The notes below the pieces were generated by a model. The model did no database searches. It was not told where the DNA came from and saw nothing but the letters and a program-made list of their open reading frames with translations. This document shows, piece after piece, positions 18,584 through 28,917 of a DNA stretch of 64,000 bases (position 1 is its first letter; each line of letters starts with the position of its first letter). Where the stretch lies: NCBI GenBank assembly GCA_018713255.1, contig DVFL01000009.1:227742-291741 (forward strand), given 5' to 3'. Source of the DNA: Candidatus Cottocaccamicrobium excrementipullorum. GTDB taxonomy: Bacteria > Bacillota > Clostridia > Lachnospirales > Lachnospiraceae. Position numbers and translations under genes: made by a program.

Positions 18584-19657
18584 ATGAATTTAAAAAACAG
18601 GATGATTATAGAAGAGTACAGAGCGGAAAGGCCGGATTTTGTCCGTCTTGGGGACTTGGTTTCCGGAATGCTGAAGCAAGGTGTTCGGAGTCTGGGCACT
18701 GAGGTTCTCGCGGTGGAGCACCGGGTTAAGGAGGAACAAAGCCTGGTGGGCAAGCTGGAGCTGAAAGGTGAAAAGTATCGTTCTCTGGGAGATATTACCG
18801 ATATTTTAGGTGCGAGAGTAATCTGCTTTTTTTCCGATGATGTGGATAAAGTGGCGGCAATCATCGAAAAGATGTTTGTGATCGACTGGGAAAATTCCGT
18901 AGACAAAAGAGCCCAGCTGGATCCCGATGCTTTCGGCTACTTGTCTCTTCATTATATTTGTTCTCTTCCGGAGAATGAGGGATATCCAAAAGAGCTTTGC
19001 GGAAAACGGTTTGAAATTCAGATCCGCTCAACACTGCAGCATACCTGGGCGGCAATTAATCATGATCTGGGGTATAAAAGCGAGTTCGGCGTTCCACGGA
19101 ATATTGTAAGAGAGTTTTCCCGACTGGCAGGTCTTTTGGAAATTGCTGATGAACGATTTGTTGATATCCGCGACAATCTCCACCGGTATGGCGATGAGAT
19201 CCGCGCGCAGATCGCAGAGAACAGGGCAGATAATGTGCCGTTGGATTTGGTGTCGCTTAAAGAGTTTGCAGCTCATAATAAGGCGCTTCGGGCGTTTATG
19301 GAGGAGATGGCAGCAATCTGCGGAGCAGAGATTCAGGATATTAATCCAGAAAATTATCTGCAGCAGTTTGCATGGCTGGGAAAGAAAACTCTGGGAGACC
19401 TTCAGGAGATGTTAAGGGAAGACGGGCCTTTGGCTCTGGCTTTAGCCAGATATACTTTGGAACGCACCGATTTGGATATCCTTTCTTCCAATGCGGCGCT
19501 CCGTTATTTGTGCCGGGCGGAACTGATCAACCGGGGATATTCAGAAGATAAGATTGCAGAGTTTTTGGCGCTCACTGCCAACAACCCCAAACGGGCTTTG
19601 CGGCAGGCCAAGCATCTGCTGGACGTATACAGCAAAGTAAAAGGCGGCCAGGCATGA
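18584..19657 (+). CDS. Small alarmone synthetase-like RelA/SpoT-domain protein with C-terminal extension
   Basis: 357-residue protein whose first ~200 residues match the RelP/RelQ-type nucleotidyl(pyrophospho)transferase domain. Visible motifs: HRVKEEQSLVGK (46-57, the R-x-K...S...K nucleotide site), DILGARVICFFSDD (73-86, with the metal Asp73), GYLSLHY (118-124), and FEIQIRS with Glu144. All key residues seem intact, so pppGpp synthesis or pyrophosphate transfer to another acceptor, as in toxSAS enzymes, is plausible. Residues ~200-357 are a helical extension I do not recognise. It lacks the HD, TGS and ACT parts of long Rel. The stop overlaps the start of an HD hydrolase gene (ATGA), and STAS genes flank the pair. 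Confidence 0.82.
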   Translation: MNLKNRMIIEEYRAERPDFVRLGDLVSGMLKQGVRSLGTEVLAVEHRVKEEQSLVGKLELKGEKYRSLGDITDILGARVICFFSDDVDKVAAIIEKMFVIDWENSVDKRAQLDPDAFGYLSLHYICSLPENEGYPKELCGKRFEIQIRSTLQHTWAAINHDLGYKSEFGVPRNIVREFSRLAGLLEIADERFVDIRDNLHRYGDEIRAQIAENRADNVPLDLVSLKEFAAHNKALRAFMEEMAAICGAEIQDINPENYLQQFAWLGKKTLGDLQEMLREDGPLALALARYTLERTDLDILSSNAALRYLCRAELINRGYSEDKIAEFLALTANNPKRALRQAKHLLDVYSKVKGGQA

Positions 19658-20241
19658 CGGCCCGGGAGAGGTATGACAGGGCTTTAGCCTTTGCCATGAA
19701 AAAGCATGAAGGGCAGTTTCGCATTGGAGGAGAACCTTATATTACCCATCCGGTGGCGGTGGCAGAACTGATAAGAGAGAAAGGATTGGGTCTGGATTAT
19801 CAGATTACCGCCTTGTTCCACGACCTTTTGGAAGATACGGATGCTTCGGAGGAGGAGATTTTGGAGCTGGGAGGAAGTCAGGTACTGGAAGCAGTGAAGC
19901 TTCTTACCAAGGAAAAAGGATATTCCATGGCGGACTATATTGCGGGAATTAAGGCTAATCCTATGGCGTTTGCGGTAAAGGCGGCGGACCGGCTTCACAA
20001 TCTCCGCTGCGCGATTCATACTGACAATGAGTTTAAGCGTCGGTATATTTTGGAATCTGTAGACTGGTATCTGGATTTTTCTCCTGAAATTTTAGCGGCG
20101 GTGAAGGATTTGGTTCAGACGATGGACAGACCGCTTTCAGAACTGTCCTTTTTGTACGAACCGGTGGAAACTTGGAAATTAAACCGCCAGGAGGAAAACA
20201 AGGATATTCATCATAAGCAAAACAGGGAGGAAATCAAATGA
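19654..20241 (+). CDS. Small alarmone hydrolase-like HD-domain protein
   Basis: 195-residue stand-alone HD hydrolase of the RelA/SpoT N-domain / Mesh1 type, expected to remove the 3' pyrophosphate of (p)ppGpp or reverse a related modification. The metal site is complete: His32 in YITHP, HD at 56-57, catalytic ED at 60-61, and Asp112 in ADRLHNLR. It overlaps the synthetase-like gene by ATGA at its start and the second STAS gene by ATGA at its end, so the four products are probably made in fixed proportion. Synthetase followed by hydrolase as separate overlapping genes resembles toxSAS/hydrolase-antitoxin pairs such as FaRel/ATfaRel (family knowledge; equivalence is inference). Confidence 0.85.
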   Translation: MTARERYDRALAFAMKKHEGQFRIGGEPYITHPVAVAELIREKGLGLDYQITALFHDLLEDTDASEEEILELGGSQVLEAVKLLTKEKGYSMADYIAGIKANPMAFAVKAADRLHNLRCAIHTDNEFKRRYILESVDWYLDFSPEILAAVKDLVQTMDRPLSELSFLYEPVETWKLNRQEENKDIHHKQNREEIK

Positions 20242-20534
20242 CCATTCAGAAAACAACAGAAAACAAAACCGTCACTTTAACTGTTTCCGGCAGGTTGGAT
20301 ACTGCATCTGCTCCGGAGCTGGAAAAAGAACTGGAAACATGCCTGGAAGGTACAGAACAGCTGATTTTTGATTTAAAGGATTTGCTCTATACTTCCTCTG
20401 CAGGCCTTCGCGTGCTGTTAAAGGCCCAGAAAATTATGGATAAGCAGGGAACCATGAAATTGATTCATGTAAATGATGATGTGATGGAAGTATTTGATAT
20501 TACCGGCTTTTTGGATATTCTCACCGTTGAGTAA
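20238..20534 (+). CDS. STAS-domain anti-anti-sigma-factor-like protein 2
   Basis: 98-residue single STAS domain, paralogue of the protein at 18256 with about half of positions identical. The phospho-loop is YTSSAGLRVLL with Ser53/Ser54, and the C-terminal VFDITGFLDILTV is nearly the same as in copy 1. Its ATG overlaps the stop of the hydrolase-like gene, and GGAGG precedes it. Copy 2 has Leu where copy 1 has Asp50. The pair brackets the alarmone genes, suggesting tandem duplication around an inserted module, or two antagonists with distinct partners. The partner protein is not encoded nearby. Confidence 0.87.
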   Translation: MTIQKTTENKTVTLTVSGRLDTASAPELEKELETCLEGTEQLIFDLKDLLYTSSAGLRVLLKAQKIMDKQGTMKLIHVNDDVMEVFDITGFLDILTVE

Positions 20535-20627
20535 AACAGCTGCCCATAAGAGGAATCGGCTGTCTGTGGAATACAGGCCTGGTTGATGGATGAGACGGAA
20601 AGAAAGAACAGAGAAAGGAAGTCGTTC

Positions 20628-22355
20628 ATGAGCAGAACGCAGTGGCTGATTCAAGCAAAAAAGGCAGATTTTAATTCGATTGGCGCAGCATTTGGAATCA
20701 GCCCGGTGACGGCCAGGCTGATACGGAACCGGGATGTGGTGGGAATGGACGCGGTGTATCAGTACTTAAACGGCACCGTGGAGGATCTTTATGAGCCGGC
20801 TCTTTTGCCGGATATGGGACGGTGCCTTCAGGTGCTTCAGGAAAAAATCCAGGGCAAAAAAAGGATTCGGATTGTAGGCGATTATGACATTGACGGGATT
20901 TGTTCCACCTATCTGCTTTACCAGGCTCTTACCCGTGTGGGAGCTTGTGTAGATTATGAGATTCCCGACCGGATTAAGGATGGATACGGCATTAACCAGT
21001 CTATTATTCAGGCGGCGGCAGAGGATGGAATTGATACGATTCTGACCTGCGACAACGGGATTGCTGCTGTGGAGCAGGCCGGCATGGCTGCTGAACTGGG
21101 GATGACTATGCTGATTACAGACCATCATGATATCCGGCAGAGTGAAGAGGGAAAAGACATCCTTCCTCTGGCGGCAGCGGTGGTGAATCCTAAGCGCCAG
21201 GACAGCAGGTATCCCTATCCTGAAATCTGCGGCGCAATGGTGGCTTATAAGCTGGTGCTGGGGCTCTACCGGATTTTCGGCGTGCCGGAGGAAGAATGGC
21301 TGGACATGATGGAATTTGCAGCCATTGCCACGGTGGGAGATGTGATGAAGCTGCAGGATGAGAATCGGATTGTGGTAAAGGAAGGCCTTAAGCGAATCGG
21401 CCGCACCAGGAATCTGGGGCTTCGCAGCCTGATTGAGAAGAACAACCTAGATCCGGAAAAGATAACAGCTTATCAGATCGGTTTCGTCATCGGCCCTTGT
21501 TTAAACGCCAGCGGCCGGCTGGAAACGGCAAAACTGGCGTTGACCATGCTCCTTTCACAGGATGAAAAGGAGGCGGGGGCTCTGGCAGATCATTTGAAGG
21601 AGCTGAACGATCTGCGCAAGGATATGACGGCCAAGGGAGTGGAGGAGGCTGCCCTCCAGGTGGAGAGCCAGTGGAGTGAAGATTGGGTGCTGGTGATTTA
21701 TCTTCCCCATTGTCATGAGTCTCTGGCAGGAATTGTGGCAGGCCGTATTCGGGAGCGCTATCATAAGCCGGCCATTGTGCTGACGCCCGGGGAAGAGGCG
21801 GTAAAAGGCTCTGGACGGTCCATTGAGACCTACCATATGTTTCAGGCGCTGACAGAGGCGGATGATCTTTTGCTGAAGTACGGGGGGCATCCCATGGCGG
21901 CAGGGCTGTCCTTGAAGGAGGAAAATATCCCTGCTTTTCGGCGGAGACTGAATGAAAAGGCCAGAGAGAAGCTGACGGAGAAGGATTTCATTGAAAAGAT
22001 CTGGATCGATGTGGCCCTTCCCTTTGAGTACATCAGCGAGCCCTTTATCCAGGAGCTGAAGCGGCTGGAACCCTTTGGTCAGGGCAACGAAAAGCCCCAA
22101 TTTGCTCAGCGCAGGCTGAAGATCCGCAGGGCCAGAGTGGCGGGAAAAAACAGAAATGTGGTGATGCTTTCTCTGGCAGCGGAAAATGGCGTGACGATGG
22201 AAGCCAGGTGGTTTGGGGATGGCGACAGCTTTATGGAAGAGATGGGAAGGAATCAGTACATGGATGTGGTGTATTATCCGGAAATCAATGAATACAACGG
22301 AAACCGGAGCATACAGATTGTGATCCGCCAGTACCGCTTCCCGGAAATTCCTTGA
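20628..22355 (+). CDS. recJ: Single-stranded-DNA exonuclease RecJ
   Basis: 575-residue DHH-family 5'-3' ssDNA exonuclease used in recombination and repair. DHH phosphoesterase motifs are DYDIDG (85-90), DNG (141-143) and TDHHD (163-167); the DHHA1 part includes GGHPMAAG and is followed by an OB-like domain ending near [11 protein letters not shown]. Length matches short Firmicutes RecJ. I chose the ATG at 20628 because AGAAAGGAAG precedes it; a longer frame from 20583 adds only charged residues. It follows the STAS/alarmone cassette by 93 bp, and its stop overlaps the glyA promoter. Confidence 0.92.
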   Translation: MSRTQWLIQAKKADFNSIGAAFGISPVTARLIRNRDVVGMDAVYQYLNGTVEDLYEPALLPDMGRCLQVLQEKIQGKKRIRIVGDYDIDGICSTYLLYQALTRVGACVDYEIPDRIKDGYGINQSIIQAAAEDGIDTILTCDNGIAAVEQAGMAAELGMTMLITDHHDIRQSEEGKDILPLAAAVVNPKRQDSRYPYPEICGAMVAYKLVLGLYRIFGVPEEEWLDMMEFAAIATVGDVMKLQDENRIVVKEGLKRIGRTRNLGLRSLIEKNNLDPEKITAYQIGFVIGPCLNASGRLETAKLALTMLLSQDEKEAGALADHLKELNDLRKDMTAKGVEEAALQVESQWSEDWVLVIYLPHCHESLAGIVAGRIRERYHKPAIVLTPGEEAVKGSGRSIETYHMFQALTEADDLLLKYGGHPMAAGLSLKEENIPAFRRRLNEKAREKLTEKDFIEKIWIDVALPFEYISEPFIQELKRLEPFGQGNEKPQFAQRRLKIRRARVAGKNRNVVMLSLAAENGVTMEARWFGDGDSFMEEMGRNQYMDVVYYPEINEYNGNRSIQIVIRQYRFPEIP

Positions 22356-22379
22356 CTTTCCACTTTAACATGGTAAAAT
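22352..22379 (+). promoter_or_regulatory. glyA promoter, overlapping the recJ stop codon
   Basis: TTGACT, 16-bp spacer, TAAAAT. The -35 box shares bases with the recJ TGA. Confidence 0.7.
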
Positions 22380-22423
22380 GTAACTATTCAAGGCGGAAAA
22401 AGGTTAATCAACTTGAAAACTGG

Positions 22424-22462
22424 CGCCGGTGTACAGATAGCGTGTTTTGCTGTACGCCGGCG
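22424..22462 (+). promoter_or_regulatory. 13-bp hairpin in the glyA 5' leader
   Basis: CGCCGGTGTACAG pairs with CTGTACGCCGGCG (one T-G), loop of 13 nt. No T-tract follows and the ribosome site lies ~20 nt downstream, so it is a possible mRNA-level control element; it does not match a riboswitch I know. Confidence 0.55.
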
Positions 22463-22501
22463 TTAGGGAAATCTGCAGAAAAAAGGAGGAACGAAGGAAA
22501 G

Positions 22502-23752
22502 ATGGTAAATCAGGTAATGGATTTTATCACCAGATACGATAAGGAAGTGGGGGAAGCCATTCAGGCGGAAGCTTCCAGACAGAGAAGAAATCTGGAGCTG
22601 ATTGCTTCTGAAAACATTGTATCTGAACCGGTAATGATGGCCATGGGTACGGTGCTGACCAATAAATATGCAGAAGGATATTCTGGAAAGCGGTATTACG
22701 GCGGCTGCCAGTGTGTGGATGTGGTGGAGAATATCGCCATTGAGAGGGCGAAGAAGCTGTTTGGCTGCGATTATGCCAACGTACAGCCCCATTCCGGTGC
22801 GCAGGCCAATATGGCGGTGTTTATTGCAATGCTGGAGCCGGGAGATACGGTGATGGGCATGAGTCTGGACTGCGGCGGTCATTTGACTCACGGTTCACCG
22901 GTGAATTTCTCTGGAAAGTATTTCCATATCGTTCCTTACGGTGTCAATGACGAGGGATATATTGATTATGATGAAGTAGAAAAGCTGGCGATGGAGAATC
23001 ATCCTAAGCTGATTATCGCCGGAGCCAGTGCTTATGCCCGGATTATTGATTTTAAGCGTTTCCGGGAGATTGCAGATAAGTGCGGAGCATATCTGATGGT
23101 AGATATGGCTCACATTGCCGGATTGGTAGCCGCGGGGGTTCATCCTAGTCCGATCCCTTACGCTCATGTGGTAACCACCACTACCCACAAGACCTTGAGA
23201 GGTCCGAGAGGCGGCTTGATTCTGGCCAATAAAGAGGCTGCAGACAAATTTAACTTTAATAAAGCGATTTTCCCGGGAACTCAGGGCGGTCCTTTAGAGC
23301 ATATCATCGCAGGAAAGGCAGTGTGCTTTGGGGAGGCCTTAAAGCCGGAGTTTAAAACTTACCAGGAGCAGGTAGTTAAAAACGCCAAGGCTTTGGCGGC
23401 TGCCTTGGAGAAACAGGGCTTTAAGATTCTTACCGGAGGCACAGACAATCACTTAATGCTGGTGGATTTAAGAGGCATGGAAGTGTCTGGCAAGGATCTG
23501 CAGAACCGGTGCGATGAGGTATTTATCACCTTAAATAAGAATACTGTTCCCAACGATCCCAGAAGTCCTTTTGTTACTTCCGGCGTGCGGATCGGCACTC
23601 CGGCCGTGACCACCAGAGGTCTGGTGGAGCAGGACATGGATAAGATTGCAGAGTGCATTTGGCTGGCGGCTACGGATTTTGAGGCGAAGGCCGATTATAT
23701 TCGAGGAGAAGTGGAGAAGATCTGCAGCAAATATCCGATTTATGAAGATTAA
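22502..23752 (+). CDS. glyA: Serine hydroxymethyltransferase
   Basis: 416-residue PLP enzyme interconverting serine plus tetrahydrofolate and glycine plus methylene-THF. Signatures are LIASENIVS, the cofactor-site Lys in [14 protein letters not shown], and GKRYYGGCQ; the length is standard. The start at 22502 follows AAAAGGAGGAACGAAGGAAAG; the frame extending to 22352 runs through the promoter and leader hairpin and is not coding. It has its own promoter and a long hairpin terminator shared with the convergent DUF3842 gene. Confidence 0.97.
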   Translation: MVNQVMDFITRYDKEVGEAIQAEASRQRRNLELIASENIVSEPVMMAMGTVLTNKYAEGYSGKRYYGGCQCVDVVENIAIERAKKLFGCDYANVQPHSGAQANMAVFIAMLEPGDTVMGMSLDCGGHLTHGSPVNFSGKYFHIVPYGVNDEGYIDYDEVEKLAMENHPKLIIAGASAYARIIDFKRFREIADKCGAYLMVDMAHIAGLVAAGVHPSPIPYAHVVTTTTHKTLRGPRGGLILANKEAADKFNFNKAIFPGTQGGPLEHIIAGKAVCFGEALKPEFKTYQEQVVKNAKALAAALEKQGFKILTGGTDNHLMLVDLRGMEVSGKDLQNRCDEVFITLNKNTVPNDPRSPFVTSGVRIGTPAVTTRGLVEQDMDKIAECIWLAATDFEAKADYIRGEVEKICSKYPIYED

Positions 23753-23779
23753 AACAGAATAAATCCCTGAAAACAGGGA

Positions 23780-23826
23780 AAATCCCTTTCGGGTCCTGAA
23801 AAATCAGGAACCTGAAAGGGATTTTT
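23780..23826. terminator. Bidirectional terminator between glyA and DUF3842 gene
   Basis: Long stem with arms AAATCCCTTTC / GAAAGGGATTT and inner TCCTGA / TCAGGA, T-rich at both ends. The last codons and stop of the minus-strand gene are encoded inside the right arm. Confidence 0.88.
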
Positions 23827-24250
23827 TGGTTTGACCGGCAATTCTTGCAGCCACTTCCTGGCATACCTGCCGAAGATATTCGCTTAAGGGGGCGTCCTGA
23901 CAGCCCACAATCATATGGCTGCACTTTTTCACCGGAATGAGAATTTTATAGGCGGGGCTGGAGCCCACTGCAGCAGCCATCTCCGGCGTGATTTCCCCCA
24001 GCAGGGAATCTGCAATGATAATTCCAATAGGGCCGATGATTAAGTCGGCGTCCCGGGCGTTGACAATAATGGGATTAGCTCCGGTGGCCCCATAGTCGGC
24101 CCCGGCCTTAATCATGGCCAGGGTGGCTGTGCTGTTGGTGCCCAGGGCATATAAGGTATACAGTTGTTCATCAGGACAGCTTTTTCGGATCTGCTCGATG
24201 ATGGATTTTCCCATTCTTCCCCCCTGGCCGTCGATGACCACTATTTTCAT
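23804..24250 (-). CDS. DUF3842 family protein
   Basis: 148-residue protein matching what I know as DUF3842, a small Rossmann-like family of anaerobic Firmicutes. It starts with a nucleotide-binding-like MKIVVIDGQGGRMGKSI (glycine-rich loop), has conserved GTNSTATLAMIKAGA and a GPIGIIIADSLLGEITP block, and two conserved cysteines around CSHMIVGC. The function is unknown. It is encoded 34 bp after the large activase-like gene on the same strand, so a role alongside that protein is likely (inference). Confidence 0.8.
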   Translation of the reverse strand: MKIVVIDGQGGRMGKSIIEQIRKSCPDEQLYTLYALGTNSTATLAMIKAGADYGATGANPIIVNARDADLIIGPIGIIIADSLLGEITPEMAAAVGSSPAYKILIPVKKCSHMIVGCQDAPLSEYLRQVCQEVAARIAGQTKKSLSGS

Positions 24251-24284
24251 GGCAGATTTCCCCTTTCTTTTATGATGTGCAGTA

Positions 24285-27200
24285 TTATGCGTCTTTTTTC
24301 TGGTTCAGATTTTTCTGTGCTGTGGCCAGCATCAGCTTAATTCGGTTTAACTGATTTACTTCGCTGGCTCCAGGATCGTAATCTACGGCAATAATGTTGG
24401 CTTCAGGATGACTGTTCCGCAGCTCTTTGATGACGCCTTTGCCTACAATATGGTTGGGCAGACAGCCGAAAGGCTGAGTGCAGACGATGTTGTTTACACC
24501 GTTATGAATTAGCTCCAGCATTTCTCCAGTAAGAAACCATCCTTCGCCGGTCTGGTTGCCCAGAGAAACATAATCTTTGGCCATGTCTGCAAGGTTGCGG
24601 ATTCGGGCCTGAGGACCGAAATGCCGGCTCTTTTCCAGTTCTTTTCTGGCAGTTTTCCGGAAAAATTCCAGAAGAGAGATTCCCATATTGCAGATCCATG
24701 CAGTGGACCGTTTTCCGCCAAGGTGGTCCGCCTTGAAGTTGCTGTTATAGAAGCAATAAAGAAGGAAATCCATAAGATCCGGCATTACAGCTTCAGCTCC
24801 TTCTGACTCCAGCAGATCTACAATATGATTGTTGGCCAGAGGAGAGAATTTTACCAGGATTTCTCCCACAATTCCTACCTTAGGCTTCTTGATATCCAGC
24901 ATGGGAAGAGCGTCAAAATCCCGGATAATTCCCCGGATATTTCGTGCAAAGCCCATGATATCCGGATTTTTCTGAGATAAAGCATGGATGCAGCGGCGGC
25001 GCCATTTCTCATGAAGGGAATTAGCGCTTCCCGGCACCTGCTCATAGGGTCTGGTGGCATAGAGCACCCGCATGAAAACATCTCCGTAAACCACTGCCTG
25101 GAGTCCCTTGATCAACAGAGGAAGCGTGATGGTAAAGCCGGGATTCGTTTCCATGCCGTTGGCATTTACGGAAATAACCGGGATCTGGCCCATTCCGGCT
25201 TTCTCCAGGGCGCGGCGGATAAATCCGATATAGTTGGAAGCCCGGCAGCCGCCTCCTGTCTGGCTCATGAAGATTGCCGTGTGGTCCAGATCATACTTTC
25301 CGGAGAGAAGAGCTTCCATGATCTGGCCTACTACAATGAGGGAGGGATAGCAGGCGTCATTATTGACATATTTTAATCCCACATCAATGGCAGAGCGGTT
25401 GTTGTTCTGCAGCACTTCAATCTTGTAGCCGCAGGAGCGGATCGCCGGTTCCAGCAGATCAAAGTGGATAGGGGACATTTGGGGGCAGAGGATGGTGTAA
25501 TCCTTGCGCATGTCCTTGGTGAAGAGCACCCGGTTGTAGGCGCTGGATACCACCTTATGCTGGTAATGTTTCTTATCCCGCACCTTCAGGGCGGCGATAA
25601 GAGAACGGATTCGGATTCTGGCGGCGCCAAGATTGTTTACTTCGTCAATCTTTAATACGGTGTAAATCTTTCCAGATTTTGTGAGAATCTCACTTACCTG
25701 ATCGGTGGTAACGGCGTCCAGTCCGCAGCCAAAGGAGTTTAACTGGATTAAATCCAGATCTTTTCTGGATTTCACAAAGGTAGCTGCCCGGTAAAGCCTG
25801 GAATGATACATCCACTGGTCTGTTACCACCAGAGGGCGGTCTGCATCAGTGAGATGGGAAACGGAGTCCTCTGTAAGCACAGCAAAGCCGTAGGAGGTAA
25901 TCAGCTCCGGGATACCGTGATGGATTTCCGGGTCCACATGGTAAGGACGTCCGGCCAGAACGATGCCGTGTCCGTGATGCTCCTTGATCCACTCCAGGGT
26001 TTCTTCCCCTTTCTTTTCAATATCATGACGGGAGGCTTCCAGTTCCAGCCAGGCGGCGTGAGCAGCCTTGGCAATTTCTTCCCGGGTCATGGGGTGTTCC
26101 GTCTTGGCGTGGGGGCCGAAGGCATTTAAAAATTCACGGATCAGGGCATTGGTCAGAATCTCCTCATTGGTAAAGGCCAGGAAGGGATTCATAAAGTTTA
26201 CCTGCTCAGTGACCAGCTCCTCCACGTTGTTTTTAATATTTTCAGCGTAGGAGGTGACCATGGGGCAGTTGTAATGGTTTCCTGCATTTGGCGTTTCATT
26301 CCGCTCGTAAGGAATGCAGGGGTAGAAAATAAATTTTAATCCTTTCCGGATAAGCCAGGATACGTGACCGTGAGCAATTTTTGCCGGGTAGCATTCCGAT
26401 TCACTGGGAATGGATTCGATGCCCAGCTCATAAATCTGCCGTGAGGACTGAGGAGAAAGGATTGTGGAAAAGCCCAGCTCGCGGAAGAAAACTGCCCAGA
26501 AGGGATAATTTTCGTACATATTAAGGACTCTGGGAATTCCCACCTGTCCCCGGAAAGCCTGATCGGCAGGAAGGGGATCATAATCAAACATCCGATGGTA
26601 CTTGTAGTCAAAAAGATTGGGAATTTCCTTTTTGGCTTTATGCTGGCCCAGACCGCGCTCGCACCGGTTGCCGGTGATGAACTGTCTTCCTCCGTCAAAT
26701 TGATTGATGGTGAGAACACAGTGGTTTAAGCAGCCCTGACATCTGGTCATCACTGTCCGGTAGGTCAGCGAGAGGATCCGGTCAATGGGAAGCATGGAAG
26801 TTTTCTTGGAGGCGTCGTAACGCTCTCTGGCAATAAGGGCGGCGCCGAAAGCACCCATAATGCCGGCGATATCAGGCCGAACAGCATTGCAGCCGGAAAT
26901 CTTTTCAAAACTGCGGAGCACGGCGTCGTTGTAGAAGGTGCCTCCCTGAACGACCACATGAGATCCCAGGTCAGAGGGGCTGGTAATTTTGATTACCTTA
27001 TACAGCGCATTTTTAATGACTGAGTAAGCCAGACCGGCGGAAATATCTGCCACAGAGGCGCCTTCCTTCTGGGCCTGCTTTACATTGGAATTCATAAATA
27101 CAGTGCAGCGGGTGCCCAGATCTGTAGGGTTCTCAGCAAAAAGGGCCTCTTTGGCAAAGTCTTCCACACTGTAATTTAAGGATTTGGCAAAAGTTTCAAT

Positions 27201-28556
27201 AAAGGAACCGCAGCCGGAGGAGCAGGCCTCATTTAACTGCACGCTGTCTACGGTGCCGTCCTTGATGCGGATACATTTCATGTCCTGACCGCCGATGTCC
27301 AGGATACAGTCGACATCCGGCTCAAAGAAAGCGGCGGCATAGTAATGGGCAATGGTTTCCACTTCTCCCTCGTCCAGCATAAGCGCGGACTTCAGAAGGG
27401 CCTCCCCATATCCCGTGGAGCAGGACCAGGCGATGTGGGCGGTAGGCGGAAGCTGTTTGCTGATTTCCTTCATAGCCTGAATGGCTGTGGCCAGAGGGCT
27501 TCCGTTGTTGTTGCTGTAAAAGCGGTAGAGGAGCTTGCCGTCTTCTGCTACCAAGGCTACCTTGGTAGTGGTGGAGCCGGCGTCAATGCCCAGATAGCAG
27601 TTGCCGCTGTATGTAGCCAGATCACCCGTTTCCACTCGGCTTTCATTGTGCCGCCGGCAGAATTCATCATATTCTTCCTGGCTTGCGAAAAGGGGCTCCA
27701 TCCGCTTAACTTCAATATCCATCTGCACACCGTGTTCCAAAGTGTCGATCAAGGTGTCAAGAGCCTGGGGACGATCCCCTTCCTTTGTATTCATGGCAGC
27801 GCCAATGGCGGCAAACAAATGAGAATGGTCCGGGGCGATGATCTGCTCTTTGGTTAAATGGAGGGTGCGGATAAAGGCGTTGCGCAGCTCCGGCAGAAAG
27901 TGAAGAGGACCGCCTAGAAAGGCTACATTGCCTCGGATTGGCTTTCCGCAGGCCAGGCCGCTGATGGTCTGATTTACCACCGCCTGGAAGATGGATGCCG
28001 CCAGGTCTTCTCTGGTGGCACCTTCATTGATCAGCGGCTGAATATCTGATTTGGCGAAGACGCCGCAGCGGGCGGCAATGGGATAGATAGCTTTGTAATG
28101 CGCGGCATATTCATTCAGCCCTGCCGCATCGGTCTGAAGAAGAGAAGCCATCTGGTCAATAAAAGAGCCGGTGCCGCCGGCGCAGATTCCATTCATCCGC
28201 TGGTCGATTCCATTGGAGAAATAAATGATTTTTGCGTCCTCGCCTCCCAGCTCAATGGCCACATCAGTCTGGGGAGCGTAGTCCTGAAGAGAGGTGGCCA
28301 CGGCCACCACTTCCTGAACAAAGTTTACATGAAGATGACCGGAGAGGGTAAGACCTCCGGAACCTGTAATGGAGGGAACCACCTCCAGGGGACCCAGTTT
28401 TTCTCTGGCTTCTTTTAAAAGTTTTGCCAGAGTTTCCTGAATATTTGCATAATGCCTTTGATAATCGGAAAATAATATATGAGAGTCCGGGTCCAAAATG
28501 GCAATTTTAACTGTAGTAGAACCGATATCGATTCCAAGGGTATGTGGTTTTGTCAT
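24285..28556 (-). CDS. Fused 2-hydroxyacyl-CoA dehydratase activase-like protein (BcrA/BadF ATPase x2 + DUF2229 + HgdB-like)
   Basis: 1423-residue fusion. Two ASKHA ATPase domains of the BadF/BadG/BcrA/BcrD activator type lie at about 5-260 and 325-585: [15 protein letters not shown] with [10 protein letters not shown] (Cys125), and [16 protein letters not shown] with [10 protein letters not shown]. These resemble activases whose dimer bridges a [4Fe-4S] cluster and fires electrons into 2-hydroxyacyl-CoA dehydratases. Then come [10 protein letters not shown] (possible cluster ligands), a DUF2229-like region and an HgdB-like C-terminal half. Such fusions are widespread in Clostridia, with no settled function. 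The start at 28556 matches the conserved N-terminus. Followed by DUF3842, 34 bp away. Confidence 0.85.
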   Translation of the reverse strand: MTKPHTLGIDIGSTTVKIAILDPDSHILFSDYQRHYANIQETLAKLLKEAREKLGPLEVVPSITGSGGLTLSGHLHVNFVQEVVAVATSLQDYAPQTDVAIELGGEDAKIIYFSNGIDQRMNGICAGGTGSFIDQMASLLQTDAAGLNEYAAHYKAIYPIAARCGVFAKSDIQPLINEGATREDLAASIFQAVVNQTISGLACGKPIRGNVAFLGGPLHFLPELRNAFIRTLHLTKEQIIAPDHSHLFAAIGAAMNTKEGDRPQALDTLIDTLEHGVQMDIEVKRMEPLFASQEEYDEFCRRHNESRVETGDLATYSGNCYLGIDAGSTTTKVALVAEDGKLLYRFYSNNNGSPLATAIQAMKEISKQLPPTAHIAWSCSTGYGEALLKSALMLDEGEVETIAHYYAAAFFEPDVDCILDIGGQDMKCIRIKDGTVDSVQLNEACSSGCGSFIETFAKSLNYSVEDFAKEALFAENPTDLGTRCTVFMNSNVKQAQKEGASVADISAGLAYSVIKNALYKVIKITSPSDLGSHVVVQGGTFYNDAVLRSFEKISGCNAVRPDIAGIMGAFGAALIARERYDASKKTSMLPIDRILSLTYRTVMTRCQGCLNHCVLTINQFDGGRQFITGNRCERGLGQHKAKKEIPNLFDYKYHRMFDYDPLPADQAFRGQVGIPRVLNMYENYPFWAVFFRELGFSTILSPQSSRQIYELGIESIPSESECYPAKIAHGHVSWLIRKGLKFIFYPCIPYERNETPNAGNHYNCPMVTSYAENIKNNVEELVTEQVNFMNPFLAFTNEEILTNALIREFLNAFGPHAKTEHPMTREEIAKAAHAAWLELEASRHDIEKKGEETLEWIKEHHGHGIVLAGRPYHVDPEIHHGIPELITSYGFAVLTEDSVSHLTDADRPLVVTDQWMYHSRLYRAATFVKSRKDLDLIQLNSFGCGLDAVTTDQVSEILTKSGKIYTVLKIDEVNNLGAARIRIRSLIAALKVRDKKHYQHKVVSSAYNRVLFTKDMRKDYTILCPQMSPIHFDLLEPAIRSCGYKIEVLQNNNRSAIDVGLKYVNNDACYPSLIVVGQIMEALLSGKYDLDHTAIFMSQTGGGCRASNYIGFIRRALEKAGMGQIPVISVNANGMETNPGFTITLPLLIKGLQAVVYGDVFMRVLYATRPYEQVPGSANSLHEKWRRRCIHALSQKNPDIMGFARNIRGIIRDFDALPMLDIKKPKVGIVGEILVKFSPLANNHIVDLLESEGAEAVMPDLMDFLLYCFYNSNFKADHLGGKRSTAWICNMGISLLEFFRKTARKELEKSRHFGPQARIRNLADMAKDYVSLGNQTGEGWFLTGEMLELIHNGVNNIVCTQPFGCLPNHIVGKGVIKELRNSHPEANIIAVDYDPGASEVNQLNRIKLMLATAQKNLNQKKDA

Positions 28557-28583
28557 ATCTTTGGGGTATCCCCCATACCTCCT
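28557..28583 (-). promoter_or_regulatory. Ribosome site separated from the activase start by a mini-hairpin
   Basis: On the minus strand AAGGAGG is followed by TAT, then GGGG-GATA-CCCC, then AAAGAT and the ATG at 28556. Linear spacing is ~21 nt, too far, but if the GGGG/CCCC hairpin folds the effective spacing is about 9 nt. Confidence 0.5.
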
Positions 28584-28660
28584 TTGCATAGAAGATGCAA
28601 TATCCTTTGCCAGAAAATGCCGGTTTTCACGCCGGCTTGAACTTGTTACAGTGATATAAT

Positions 28661-28689
28661 AAAATAGGAAGAAATTGCATCTGTGTAAA
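28661..28689 (-). promoter_or_regulatory. Possible promoter of the activase operon
   Basis: Reading leftward: TTTACA, 17-bp spacer, TATTTT. The leader then contains a short hairpin GCCGG/CCGGC (28619-28636) followed by ATTTTCT, a possible attenuator. Confidence 0.45.
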
Positions 28690-28811
28690 GCATAATGAAA
28701 CGATTTTTAGTTTACCATAATCTATTCCAGAAAACAATTGGTATTGAGTGTTAAAAATAAGTAAAATATAAGAAAAAAATATGTAGAAAAAGGAAAACAA
28801 AGCCATTTCGT

Positions 28812-28840
28812 TTGACAAACGCAAGGACAGAAATTATAAT
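28812..28840 (+). promoter_or_regulatory. Consensus promoter of the corA-rhomboid-pyk operon
   Basis: TTGACA, 17-bp spacer, TATAAT, 77 bp before the corA-like start. Confidence 0.92.
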
Positions 28841-28917
28841 GGTAGCGTCGGTGCAGAAGGGGAACAGATGCCCCACGCAGGCGCAAAATGCAATTCTGGA
28901 AAAGGAGGCCTGGCGGT

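Noticed and set aside
22380..22501. THF or glycine riboswitch before glyA
   Set aside because: Only a single simple hairpin is present; the conserved bases of those aptamers were not found.
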